NCBI GenBank assembly: GCA_029945375.1
Contig: CM057064.1
Location: 2,852,001-2,916,000 of the forward strand
Length of the DNA: 64,000 bases
Origin: Agaricus subrufescens
Lineage: Eukaryota > Basidiomycota > Agaricomycetes > Agaricales > Agaricaceae
Reading direction: 5' to 3'
A program made the position numbers and the translations under genes. Positions 24,301 to 34,995 of the stretch are shown in pieces. Position 1 is the stretch's first letter, and every line of letters starts with the position of its first letter. The notes beneath the pieces are model-generated. The model had not been told where the DNA came from. It ran no database searches and saw only the letters and a program-made list of their open reading frames with translations.

Positions 24301-25622
24301 GAAAATGAGGCTTAAGCTGCGCCCATGTAGATTTTGGTTTGACACTAACAGAAACTACGGTAAAAAAAGCATATATACACAACATAAACGACATACCATT
24401 CTGTAAAAAAGTGGAAAATCTGGTATTGGCATTTCTTGGATAGCCAAGTTTGGTTTTGGACGTAGAGCTCGACTTGTTGGAGGTATGTAGTCAGGATTTC
24501 TGGAGCAAACATGGTGGAGAAGTGTTGAGCGAATTGACGATATTCATCTTGCATGGCACTCGGGAGTTGAGAAGGATTGCCGTATCTATGCACATTGTCA
24601 GGAAACAGCTTGTCGTTTCTAGACGAACGTACCTGAGGAAGAGTCGTCCAAGGGTCCTGTATGCCCACTTCTTAGCCTTCCACCACTCACATTTCTCTCG
24701 TTCATCCTCGTCAGCAGGCACAATTTCGTTAGGTACCCGAAGATTGACAACTTTGAAGAATAGCTGACCCCATGGAACAATTGATTCTGGACTCTGTTGA
24801 TGGGGACTCAGATGGACAGCTATGCTTGTTTTGTAAGTTTTGAGTATAAGATGAAGCATAGTAGGGGCTTCTTGTGCAGTCGAGGGAGGTTGTTTCATGA
24901 GTTCAATGGCGATAGTGACTAGAAGTGGGAATAGCGAAGCGACTATTGAAGGGAGAATGTCGTTTTTCTGACGGAACCTGTACTCAATGAGACAGAGGAA
25001 TCAAGGTCAAGCCCGCTCGAAAATCTCACCTAAAGGCACGAATGCTCTCGAGAGCAGCCAGACACCCGGCATACAGTTGTCGTGCATCCGAGCTTGAGAG
25101 CAAATGCTTAACCTCCTCTGCCAGAGAATTCCACTTGTTGTTCGGAAGATCGAAAGCAATGACATTTTTCAGTGTATGAGAAAGCTGGACGGAGATGCTG
25201 CGAGACGGAGAACGGGTAAGGAGGACAAGCAGGCTCCGTCTGAGTGCTTCGCGGTCCGACTCGCGTATTGGGCTGAGGTCGGGGCGGCGAGGGTTGACGG
25301 TCTCGATGGTATAACAGGTATATACGCGGTTTTTGAGCCAGACAGAGCATGCTTGTCGCGTGGCGCTAGATTGCAGGTCAGTCGGCGTGGCAGGAGCCAG
25401 CAAAAGACGCGTCGCACATATCGATGCCATCGTTCGCAATTATCTGCAGCAGCGCAGTGATCATGCCCTCCTCGCTGCCAATCTGCGCATGGGCCATGAG
25501 TGGGCGATCTCGAGGGCAACACGGGCACGCACCTTGCGTATCTGGAGCTCAGCAGCCTTGCGGACATTGGGATCTGGGTTGAGCGTGGTCGAGAAGAGAT
25601 TCGAGAGCGTCTGCAGATCCAT
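21396..25622 (-). CDS. Importin-7/8 type karyopherin (Nmd5/Sxm1-like)
   Basis: Large HEAT-repeat nuclear import receptor that binds Ran-GTP and carries ribosomal proteins, histones or other cargo. ATG at 25622 opens the importin-beta N-terminal domain (MDLQTLSNLFSTTLNPDPNV, then RKAAELQIRKVR). Middle exons carry HEAT-type helices (for example FITEVVEC-like blocks, ECEWWKAKKWAYRTLGRLF, YRQFAQHFSTMFAPEILTTY, QLTFNSMRQQLWEHDPVDYI, AAFNMTAALGPWIMRHPEVK-like sequence). Near the end there is an acidic loop, APADEEDDEDDTDDEVDEE, followed by LGYLSPLDTVDPYITFKQAL, typical of importin-7/8. It ends QAEQNAATPQA, TAG at 21396. About 15 or more introns are implied, and not all boundaries were traced. Confidence 0.87.
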
Positions 25623-26470
25623 GGCGCCGGCGAGCACAGGAGGTCAACCTGCAAATCCGATAGAGTTTTTTTTTTCGTCCCATCACACGTGATCGTAAAT
25701 TACCGCGTCGTGGCCAGATCCGTGTTCAGGCTCTGATATACTAGGCTCGCCCCGTCCCTTTATGCCCAGTATTTATGTTTTGATGACCATGACACGCGAC
25801 GAAGCGTGGGATCGAACATATCGTACGCGGCCAACAATCCTGATCGCACCCGGATGAGCCCTCACTGTCGCCGAGTGTCCTGGAACATCAGTTGATTTCA
25901 TTCACTAGCCAAAGGAAGTGATGATCTCGTCTATGAAGGAAAACTACGAGAGCAGAAGAGTGGTTGTATACCAGCGAAACTTATGACATACGTCTGATAG
26001 TCACAGTGTCATTATCTCTAATGTTTTCCAGGCTGCAGACTGTGCGAAGACAGACGGATCAGCGGAGTGTCTGCGGACAAGGAATTCATGATCGACGGCT
26101 CTACCCGATCTACCAGCTTCGTGATTCATGATCAAGAAACACCCGGATGTCACTGCACATAAGCAAGCACGACCTCATTGCTTTGTTCGAACAGAAGGAT
26201 GGCAAGCCACCAGATACAGCCCCTGTTTAGATGCTTTGCACCTTAGTATAACACTAGGTAAGCTCCAATAACACCACAATACCAGAGATGCATTTCGCCG
26301 CATTGTCGGCACTTCCCGCTTCCTGATGAACACAATGGACTTCCTCGTCTCGTTTTGTCCTCTTTGTGACACGAGAAGCCGTCACTGCGATTGAACCGTA
26401 TCTCAAGCACTCACCCTCCCATAAAAGGATTTCAACTCCTTCATTTCCATCCTGATACCTCACTCATAAC
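25623..26470. promoter_or_regulatory. Divergent region, importin / NACHT gene 1
   Basis: About 850 bases lie between divergent start codons. A CACGTG E-box is present at 25686-25691, close to the importin start. No gene was seen. This is where the core block gives way to the accessory block. Confidence 0.4.
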
Positions 26471-28502
26471 ATGCGTACGATTCCTCTGCGTTTGATTCAA
26501 ATTTTTGCTGCTTACACCAGTGTTCAATTGTTCAGAGGCATTCGCCCACGCAAGCAATTTTTCGTTGCATCACCCGGTCTTCACCAACATCGGAGAACAA
26601 CATACTCACTACCATATCCACGGACAATCAGGGCAGCTCGGTACACTTCTTATCAGATATATCAATGAATACACCCCACTGATCAAATTACTAGCTCTTG
26701 AAAAACTTCAAGGATCTGTGCTTGTCGACGCCGAGCTTCACTCTGAAAAGCGGTCGCCTCAGCCGCAATGCCTTCCCGGCACTCGTGTTGAAATGATTAA
26801 AGAAGTTCAAGAATGGATGAAGGCCGAACAAGCCCAGGCTCTAATGTGGATGTTCGGGTTGATGGGTGTAGGTAAATCAGCTCTCGCTCAAACTTTGGGA
26901 TTATGGGCCGAAGAACAGAAGATTCTAGGAGCCGCAATTTTCTTCTCTGACGAGAGGAACGATCCATCTCACCTATTCATCTCCATAGCACATCAGTTGT
27001 TGCGACTCGACGTCGGCGGGCCATACAGATTTCGCGTGGCAAACGCACTAGGTACCGCTGACACCTCCTTGGCATCGCAGAGTCTCTCAAAGCAATTCAA
27101 CGAACTCCTCTTCAAGCCACTTTCCGGTTTAACGACGGAAAAAAATCTAGTCATCATCATTGACGGGTTAGACGAGTGCCCAAAAGACAAACAATGTGAA
27201 ATCATCCGCCTTATCGGCAACATGGCCAATTCTCCTCGATCATTTCCCATTCGCTGGCTTATCTGCAGCCGCCTCGAGCGCCACCTCAATCGTGAGATAC
27301 GCCTAGTATTTGAAACCCGCTGGAAGCGACAAGAAGTACCTCTTGACAGAGCAGACGTCAGAGTCTTCCTTGAAAAAGAGTTCAAGAGGATCGCGGATCG
27401 TCGAGACCTTGACGGCGACGACTGGCCCGAAGAAAACGAAATAGAAAGAATCGCAACAGCTTCCGATGGACTTTTCATACATGCGTCCACAGTTGTTCAA
27501 TTCATTGACGACGATCTGACTCCAGATGAAAACTTGCGGACCGTCTTGGAGGATATCAACGAAGAATCATCGCAGTCGACTATTTCTGGTCGGCAATCAA
27601 ACCCTTTGCAAAAGCTCGACTTTTTATATCACAAAACTCTCTCCCGAGTCGAGAAGAGGTGTCTCTCGACAACACTTCGACTCCTCGGGGTGACCGCATT
27701 CCACTCCCCCATTCCCGTGTTACTTCTTTCCAATTTACTTGGAGTCTCCCATGAAATGTTTGAAGCAGCCTTACAAAAGCTCCATTCCGTCGTTTATGTT
27801 CCACCTCGAGATAAGGCGCGCTTCGATCATATCCGCTTTTTTCACGCCTCCTTTGTAGGTTTCTTGAAAACAAAATCACGGTCATATGTAAAAGCCAACG
27901 AGCGACGGGGGGAACCAGAAGTGTCCTATTACATAGATTCAAGGCAAACACGCATAGATCTCGCCAAGATCTGTTTTCAAGCGCTTGGACAAACGAAATT
28001 ACGCTACGCTAGGGAATTATCCTGGCTGCCTAGCAGCTCGGACCAGATGAACATACTTTCCCTCGCACACCAAGTGATCTCTTATGTCGCCACCTGCGTT
28101 TGGAGTATTTGCGTTGATCTTGACGAAGGGGACACGTCTTTACTTGACATGATCACGAATTTTGACTTTAAGAAACTCCGTTTCGTTCAAAGTCAACTAC
28201 CGACAAAGCCTTTCTACGAGTTTATCAAATGGTTATCAAATGAGGTGATTACATTCATCTATTCCAGCATCTTTATTAATATCTACTCGAATCAGTTGAA
28301 GCGAATTGGGCGTCAGGACGTCGTCCGATGGGACGAATCAAACTCTTGTTTGTTTGTCAGTGATTTCTTCACTTCCAAGCCTTTCCCTTTTGACCTTCAA
28401 TTCTTGCCACTAACAGGGACCCCATACAGTCGCCGAACAAGACCGATGCTTTATCTTAGGTTTGGAATCGAAGGCGGTCAGGATTCATATCACCGCTACT
28501 AG
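26471..28502 (+). CDS. NACHT-domain NTPase 1 (NLR-like)
   Basis: STAND-type NTPase of the kind expanded in Agaricomycetes, presumed intracellular sensor or switch. The best start is ATG 26471: a four-base first exon (ATGC) and a 46-base intron (26475-26520) join to a frame reading MLFNCSEAFAHASNF. The N-terminus carries SNFSLHHPVFTNIGEQHTHY, a motif type seen ahead of NACHT domains in this group. QCLPGTRVEMIKEVQEWM follows, then Walker A GLMGVGKSALAQT (about residue 117), Walker B LVIIIDGLDEC (about 215), IRWLICSRLE (sensor) and a winged-helix segment with FFHASFVGFL. No WD40, ankyrin or TPR repeats follow; the end is short. A possible intron near the 3' end (GTGATTACATTCATC to the CAG before TTGAAGCG) is 51 bases and frame-neutral. 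Confidence 0.83.
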
Positions 28503-29978
28503 GGTTATCGTCCACTCTGTAGAAAACTGAATTACCAAGACATCCAAGAAAGCCACCGTTTTACCAATCCAAAACTTTATGTCCATCTTGAGCTCTCTAT
28601 AGAATGCGCCACTTGAAAAAACACATGGGGTAAGTACATCCAGTGTGTGGTACGAGCATTGGAACCCGCAGGCACCTCCTTGCCATGGAGGATAGTATGT
28701 TACAACTTTATTGATGGGCAGGGATCATCCAATCACGACGTAAGCTCTCAATGCCCTACACCAGGAGTGTAAATGTTTGTATTGATGTCCGAACGCGAAA
28801 CAAAAATAGAAGAGCAAGGTTTCATGTTAGTTTGGCATTAAGGTCCAATGACCTCTGTGAGTCCGTAGTGGCCGACCGATGCTAGGGCTCCAAGCACTAA
28901 GTATATCTAAATGCCTACCTAGTGTCGAAAGATTTTTCAGGTGACATGAGAATACAGTGGCGCTCCTATTCAGAACGTCTTCTAGGTCGCCTGCGGTGAA
29001 TTTTCACCGCCAACATGTGTTCATTCTCTATTCACGCAGGACGTAATTAAGGTACGGAAGAGGTGATTGAGCGCGCGAAAACAACAACCGTGAGGTTGAT
29101 CTAATACTATTTGGTCCCTTGTTCTGGTTCTACTCGTCTCCAAACGCCGCTACGTTGCTAAATTTACATTCTCACTCCCCGTCTTAACCCTTTTGAGAAG
29201 CTAGAAGGGTCATCCATGCATGAGGTCAGTCTTCTCGCGTCTGGGGCACTAGACGCGTGCCTGTAATTCAACCCTTCGATATTGATCGGAGCTCAAGCGC
29301 TGAGGTTCGGCCCTGTAGTGTTTCACGGTACAGCTTAAGTCCGTCCGCTCGCGATGTTATATTATTGATTGTCTAGCGGAAGTCATGCTCTGTGGAGAAA
29401 ATTCTTCAAAACGCGTGGTATGTGAATGCGGGGAAGGACAGTTTTTTTTAGGAGGCCTTGCTGCATCATGTCAGATGAATCATGATCCATGTCATCCGGA
29501 AACAATCAATGAGGACACAACATGTCGGATAGCCATCTAGAGCGGTAAAAAGAAGTTGAGAATACCGGAGCTCAATGACACCGTGTTGGAAGTGGTAGCG
29601 ATGCTCGTGCTGCAATGCCCCCGCTGCAATGCTCGGGACTTCCCTGTGAAATGCCACCGCTTGCGACCCGTCATGACATTACAATTCTATTGACATCTAA
29701 ATATTGCTCGACTGTGGACCGATCTCAGCGCTGGAAGAAGCCGAATCACCCGGATAAACATGATCTTCAATGTTCAAGAATTTTGGTTCTATCTTTAGGT
29801 GTCCGCAATCCTTCCAAATTGGCCATTTTATGCTGAGGGTCGCACTAGAAGCTAGTACTTGACATGCTCAGTTGACCACACTCACCTCCGACCGCCCCTT
29901 AAGCCAGAAAACAAACGAAAACGTATAAAAGGGTCCAACATGTGCTAGTAATCTCTCAGACCTAGGTCCCGCAGCATC
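28503..29978. other. 1.5-kb intergenic region
   Basis: Between NACHT gene 1 and the first lectin. No coding gene was supported. The last 60 bases hold the lectin TATA box. Confidence 0.45.
29924..29930 (+). promoter_or_regulatory. TATA box of lectin 1
   Basis: TATAAAA about 50 bases before the lectin ATG. The second lectin has TATAAAA at the same spacing. Confidence 0.65.
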
Positions 29979-31247
29979 ATGTTCCAAAGCTTTAACTCAA
30001 TCGTCGCAGTCACTGTCCTTCTCTCTGGTGGGCTTGCAGTTCTTGCAACCCCTACTCCTCGTCAGATTGGCCCTGTTGGGACTCTCCATCCCATCGCCAG
30101 CTCAAAAAAATGCGTCGACGTTCGTGCAAATGCTCACACCAATGGTACTCCCGTCCAAGTGTTTGTATTTTTTCCCATGATCGTCTTTATTTCATTGTCT
30201 GACATCGTCATTACAGCTTCGATTGCAATGCCAGTCCCGCACAAGATTGGAGGATTTCACGGGGCTCAACCAAGGTCCAGTTGAACGGCACCAATGTCTG
30301 CCTTGATGCCGGCAGTAGTAAGTCATCTGTTGCCTTGTTTCTAAATTCGTATCATGACGATGCATATTTAGGCCCAGCCAATGGCGTTAAAATGAAGATA
30401 TGGGAATGCTTCGATAATCTCCCGGCTCAACAATGGACTTACACCGACGATAACCATGTCGTCCTCGAGGGCACAAGTTCGTCACTGCGCTCACTTTTAT
30501 AATTTCTCCATGATTAAACGACAATAATTTAGATTTCTGTCTTGATTTGACGGAAGGAGACTTGACCAATTCCAATCAATTACAGATTTGGACATGCAGC
30601 ACCGGCAATAACAATCAAGTTTGGCTCGAAGGTCCACCCGGTTCCACTCCGCCCCCGCCTCCCCCGCCTCCCCCGCCACCCCAGGGTCGCGCCCTCCACC
30701 ACAATGGTGATGCTAGCAAATGTGTGGACGTCAAGGGTGCTGTACTCGCCAATGGCACGGCCGTCCAAATGTTCGTCTTTCTTTCTATAGCCGCCTCACC
30801 CTGTCTGACGTCATATGTAGCTTTGATTGCAATGGTAGCAATGCCCAGAAGTGGATTTTCAATGATGGTAACACCAAGGTCCAACTTGCCGGAACGGACT
30901 TCTGCCTTGACGCCACCTCCGGTAGTAAGTCTCGGCCTTGAGAGGTTACCCAGTCCTGGGCTTGCATCTAACTTTGTGTTATAGCTCCCGCTACTGGCAC
31001 CAAGATGAAAATCTGGAAGTGCTTCGACGGTCTTGCTGCCCAGGCATGGACTTACTCCAGCAGCCATACTCTCAAACTCCAATCAGCTAGTACGTTTTCT
31101 GCTTCATATATACCTTGATGCGGGTTACTGACTGGTATCTATCCAGATGAATGTCTTGATTTGACTAACGGAGTCACTACAAACTCGAATCAACTTCAAG
31201 TCTGGCAGTGCTTCGCGGGCAACACCAACCAGATCTGGACTGTATAA
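29979..31247 (+). CDS. Secreted tandem ricin-B-type lectin 1 (left arm)
   Basis: Predicted extracellular carbohydrate-binding protein. A signal peptide (MFQSFNSIVAVTVLLSGGLA) is followed by two beta-trefoil lectin domains joined by a poly-proline linker (about 30650-30680). Each trefoil contains three QxW-type repeats: AQDW, AQQW, NQVW, then AQKW, AQAW, NQIW. The repeats share KCVDV, NGTPVQ, DCN, CLD and KMKIW blocks. Short introns interrupt nearly every repeat (for example about 30160-30215, 30317-30370, 30478-30531, 30770-30819, 30924-30984, 31091-31146). The stop TAA is at 31245-31247. The gene is convergent with the secreted protein gene at 31809. Lectin 2 (50496-51765) is its mirrored paralog. 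Such lectins in mushrooms are often defensive, but no catalytic domain is seen and the sugar specificity is unknown. Confidence 0.87.
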
Positions 31248-31808
31248 TGATGCTAATGGGTAATGTCGATAATGGTGGACATGTAATTGGACTCTTTCCT
31301 TACGTTTTACTCGATGATGATCGTATGGACAATTTGACGACTAGTACGGACTGTAATCGGCTTACATTAGATCCAATGAGAATGACTATGAACAGCGCGT
31401 CGGGTATTTTTAGGACACTGTATTAGTCCGTCTGCAAGAGCATGTTCTGTTGTCCTCTTGAACTGCACTGACTCAACTATAGCTTCTTTCTACTTTCTGT
31501 CTCTTCTCCAGTACTATTTTACCTCTTGGCGGCAGCTGTGGTACCTCTTCTGCAGTGGTTTGTCTCACTTCAAAAGTAAGATTGATTCTGGAAGATGATT
31601 GCTAACGCCAAGAGTGGGCTAGATTAAGCTTCCTTTCTTGACGATTGCATCATTCAGGTCGAGTCAGTCAAATGTGGAAATGATTGTCGGATAAACTTAG
31701 GCATTCGAAAACCGGCTTCGATCAGAGTGGTATAATCCATTCATTCCCAAAAATTTCTATCCCAAAATACATTCATATCTGTTACAAGTGTTTGCATATC
31801 ATCATAAT
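31248..31808. other. Convergent 3' interval, lectin 1 / secreted protein A
   Basis: About 560 bases between two stop codons. The first ~50 bases after the lectin stop match the complement of the sequence after lectin 2. No gene was seen. Confidence 0.5.
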
Positions 31809-32565
31809 CTAAGCCCGAGATGGTGGGGTAGTTGGCTCAGTCGGATCTGCGGTTTCCGTGGGGTCGGCAGTGGGGTCTGTGGCGGGATCGGTGGGTTCAA
31901 CGACTGGATCGGTGGTGGGATCGGTGACGGGGTCGGTGGTAGGATCAGTGGTGGGGTCAGTGGTGGGATCGGTGGTGGGATCAACGGTGGTGGTAGCCGG
32001 GGGAACCACGGCCTTGCACCAACCAGCGCTGTCAGTGATGAAGTTGACCGTGCCGTCCGGTTGCGTTTGACCACCAGTGTTCGTCAGGTCGGCTTCATCA
32101 TGACAGCCGACATAAAGCGAACAGGTAAGCCCTGTAGCACCTCCCTAAGAGAAGGTACATGCCATGTATCAATATCACGACGGGAGTAACCTCTGTGATG
32201 ACCATACCTTGCCATTATTATCGTGATAGCCTGCACACAAAGGGTTAGTTCGTTAATAAAGAATCACAGTGGATGTGTACGCACTGTTAGCGAATCCACA
32301 AGCTGGGACAGAGTCGCAAAAGTCAGTACATGCTATAAAAGATATGAGTATATCGTTGGAAATGGGACAGAAAAAGAGAAAGATTACCGTGTGTGGTATC
32401 AAAAAGCCCGAAGGTGATAAAATCGGTGCCTTGAACGGCACCAGTTTGGTCGCTGAAAACCAATGTATAGTCTCCAGCCGCGTGGCTGCCACGAGGAACA
32501 ATAGCCGCGCTTGCCATAGAGGCAGCAATGGCAATGGAAGAGACAAGAGTGGTAGAGAAGAACAT
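31809..32565 (-). CDS. Small secreted six-Cys protein A, TDP-repeat tail
   Basis: Unrecognised family; function unknown. ATG at 32565 begins a signal peptide (MFFSTTLVSSIAIAASMASA). The mature part carries six cysteines: TDFCDSVPACGFANS, YHDNNGK, GLTCSLYVGCHDE and SAGWCK. The core GGQTQPDGTVNFITDS is nearly identical in four paralogs of this window. The C-terminus (31809-31995) is a Thr/Asp/Pro repeat, roughly a dozen TDPT units coded by a 12-base minisatellite, probably O-glycosylated and possibly wall-associated. It ends TPPSRA. Three introns (about 32335-32390, 32232-32285, 32135-32208) follow the pattern of the paralogs. Inferred role: effector-like or wall protein. Confidence 0.8.
31858..31995 (-). 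repeat. 12-bp minisatellite encoding TDPT units
   Basis: Imperfect ggatcggtggtg units on the plus strand, in frame within secreted protein A on the minus strand. Only this paralog of the four has the repeat. Confidence 0.85.
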
Positions 32566-34311
32566 TGCTGAGGTTGGAGAGGGAGGTTGTAAACAGAGAA
32601 GTTTCCTGTTGACTGAGGTTCGTCCTCGAAGTTCACTGCTTTTATAACTTTTGAAGATGGTATGTGAGAATTCTTGAGAGTATGTGTATGGTCGTTCGAA
32701 CACGAATGGAAATTGTTGTCCTCGAAAGTGCTTCCTCGTACCTTGGATGCAGTATGCCTGTCCGAAAATTTTACGTTTTCCACGCAGGTACATGAGTCAA
32801 TCGATAGATCTCGTATCCGCATGGAGGCATTGAGGCAATAGTGTGCCGAGCGGATGTATGAGGCGAGACAGGGCGAGTCGGCCTTTCGTGCGTCTGAGAA
32901 TTATCGAAAGGTAAAATATCAGCTTGGAAGAAAAAGGTTGAAATTGATCGGAACATTGATGCGCACCTCCGAATCTCCGTCGCAGATCGACAGGCCTCGA
33001 CATTTCTCGTCACCATCCCATGTGGAGGTTGATGTTCCCTGGGAATTGCTGTAGCCGGGAATAGCTAAACTTCCATGCCTGAAGGCACAACGCCAGCTAA
33101 GATATGATCCCTGAAGCCGGCTAAGGCTTGTCAAGGTAAAGCAGCAAGTCGGAACGGCCCCGGCCATCAGCGTGTGACAGGCGTGCCTGATGCACCAGAT
33201 CTATGCACTATGAACAGCTACCTGGCAGCTACCTCTGATGCGGCAGGTTTCTCGGCTTGCGGGGTAACTCGATAGGAATGGGAAAGGGGGACTTGAGTGT
33301 TCTTGACATCCAATTCAAATTGAGAAACCCTTGATTAGCGGCTAGCCGACGTTTTCTCGAACGTTTTGGCAAGTGTCTTTCGCGTTGACGTGGGAGTTGA
33401 TATATCTAAAGCTCCTCCGGCGAAACCCTAATCCGTTTTCGCCCTACCTGTTTTCGTGACAATATGGCGGGATTTCGATGGGGGTTGAAATAGGCTTACT
33501 AACCGTATATCAACTATCCATGAAGATGACCCAGAAGAGAAAACTGAAAGGAAAAATGAAAACGTAGACTTGAGAATAATCACAGCAACGATTTGATGTG
33601 GAATCAACGGGATAAATTATTTGAAGGCTAGCTCTACAGCCGCCCTAAGGAAGCAAGATGAAACCAGAAATAACGAAGCAAATCATACGGAAAGACAATC
33701 TCGTGTAAGATGCTGTCATCGCGAGGTAAATGCGATGCTCCATAATTAATCTAAGAAGTTGTCACAGACCACTAGAAGTAGAATTGCATACTTGGTCCGG
33801 GTATTTCAAAGTGGTCGGTAACACAAGCTGCTTAACTCTGCTAAGGATGTCACTGCCAAGATGGAATCGTTGAACTCTGGAGTCGCAGTGGTCATTGGGC
33901 ATGCAAACTCGTTCGAGTACTTGATACGATGAAGACTCCGGATCAATAAGCATATGCGCGACTACACATAGTTAAAAACCGGATAATGACTTTCGAATAG
34001 CATCTAGGTCCTCACTAACTTCTGATCTCGCCGTTTAAGCTTCAACATGATATAGAAAGTCACGGTCGAATGTATGATCGATTGAGGAAGACAGTGATAG
34101 TCAACGCCAAGAACGTACTAGAAGCTTTCCTTTGTTAATGGTTGCATCATCCAGTTCGAGCCGACCTAACTAGGAAATGATAGTCAAAGAAACTAAACCC
34201 TTCGGAATCAATCAAACTGGTATATTCATTCAGTCAAAAGTCCAACATTTTCCATCCAAGGATAATCCCAAAATACATCAGCCTGTGCTACTGGGTTTGG
34301 TCTAGTGTATT
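32566..34311. other. Spacer between secreted protein genes A and B
   Basis: Promoter side of gene A, with TATAAAAG (minus strand; 32639-32646), then duplicated flank sequence. The block 33290-33760 matches the flank of gene B (35800-36220), so gene and flank were duplicated as one unit. No further gene was seen. Confidence 0.6.
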
Positions 34312-34995
34312 TCAACGTCTCGCAGTCGCCTCGACCGGATCAATAGTAGTAGCAGAGGAAGCCACGGTAACATCTGTACCTGTGGGCTCTGGGGCGGGAT
34401 CGGAGGTGACTGGGGGAGGAGCTGTAGTCTCAGGGGGAGGGGTAACGATTTTGCAATAACCATCACTATCAGTTATGAAGTTGACCGTGCCATCCGGTTG
34501 CGTTTGACCACCATAGTTCGTCAGACTGTTTTGGTCATGACACCCCACGAAGAGCGAACAGGTAAGATCTGTAGCTCCCCCCTACGGAGACGTACGTGTC
34601 ATGCGTGAGTAACCCACTTAGAGTAACATCTATTTGTTTGCGTACCTTGCCATTGTTATCATGATAGCCTGTACCAGAAAAGTTGAGAGGATCAATAAGA
34701 ATTGTAGAAAAAGTGTACATACTGTTAGCGAATCCACAGTTCGGGATAGAGTCACAAGACGCTTTGCAGTCTACAGGGTATATGAGCTCATCGTAGGTCA
34801 CGAGATGTAAAAACACAGAGATTTACCATCTGGTGTCGAAACAAGGTGGAAGGTGAGAAAGTCGTGGCCTTGAACAGCGGCATACTGCCCGATAAATATG
34901 ACTTCATATTCTCCACCGCGACGAGTTAAAACAGCAGCGTTTGCCATAAAGGCAACAACGGCGAGCGAAGACGCAAGAGTAGTAGAGAATAACAT
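34312..34995 (-). CDS. Small secreted six-Cys protein B
   Basis: Tandem paralog of protein A, function unknown. ATG at 34995 opens a signal peptide (MLFSTTLASSLAVVAFMANA). Cysteines are conserved: DCKASCDSIPNCGFANS, TCSLFVGCHDQ and SDGYCK. The GGQTQPDGTVNFITDSD core is identical to its paralogs. The tail is Pro/Thr-rich but not a TDPT repeat (PPPETTAPPPVTSDPAPEPT) and ends VEATARR, TGA at 34312. Exon boundaries match gene A (introns near 34775-34820, 34675-34730, 34580-34645). Confidence 0.8.

Noticed and set aside
31788..32189. Gly/Ile/Val-rich plus-strand frame (GGIGGGI-like)
   Set aside because: It is the antisense reading of the TDPT minisatellite of secreted protein A.
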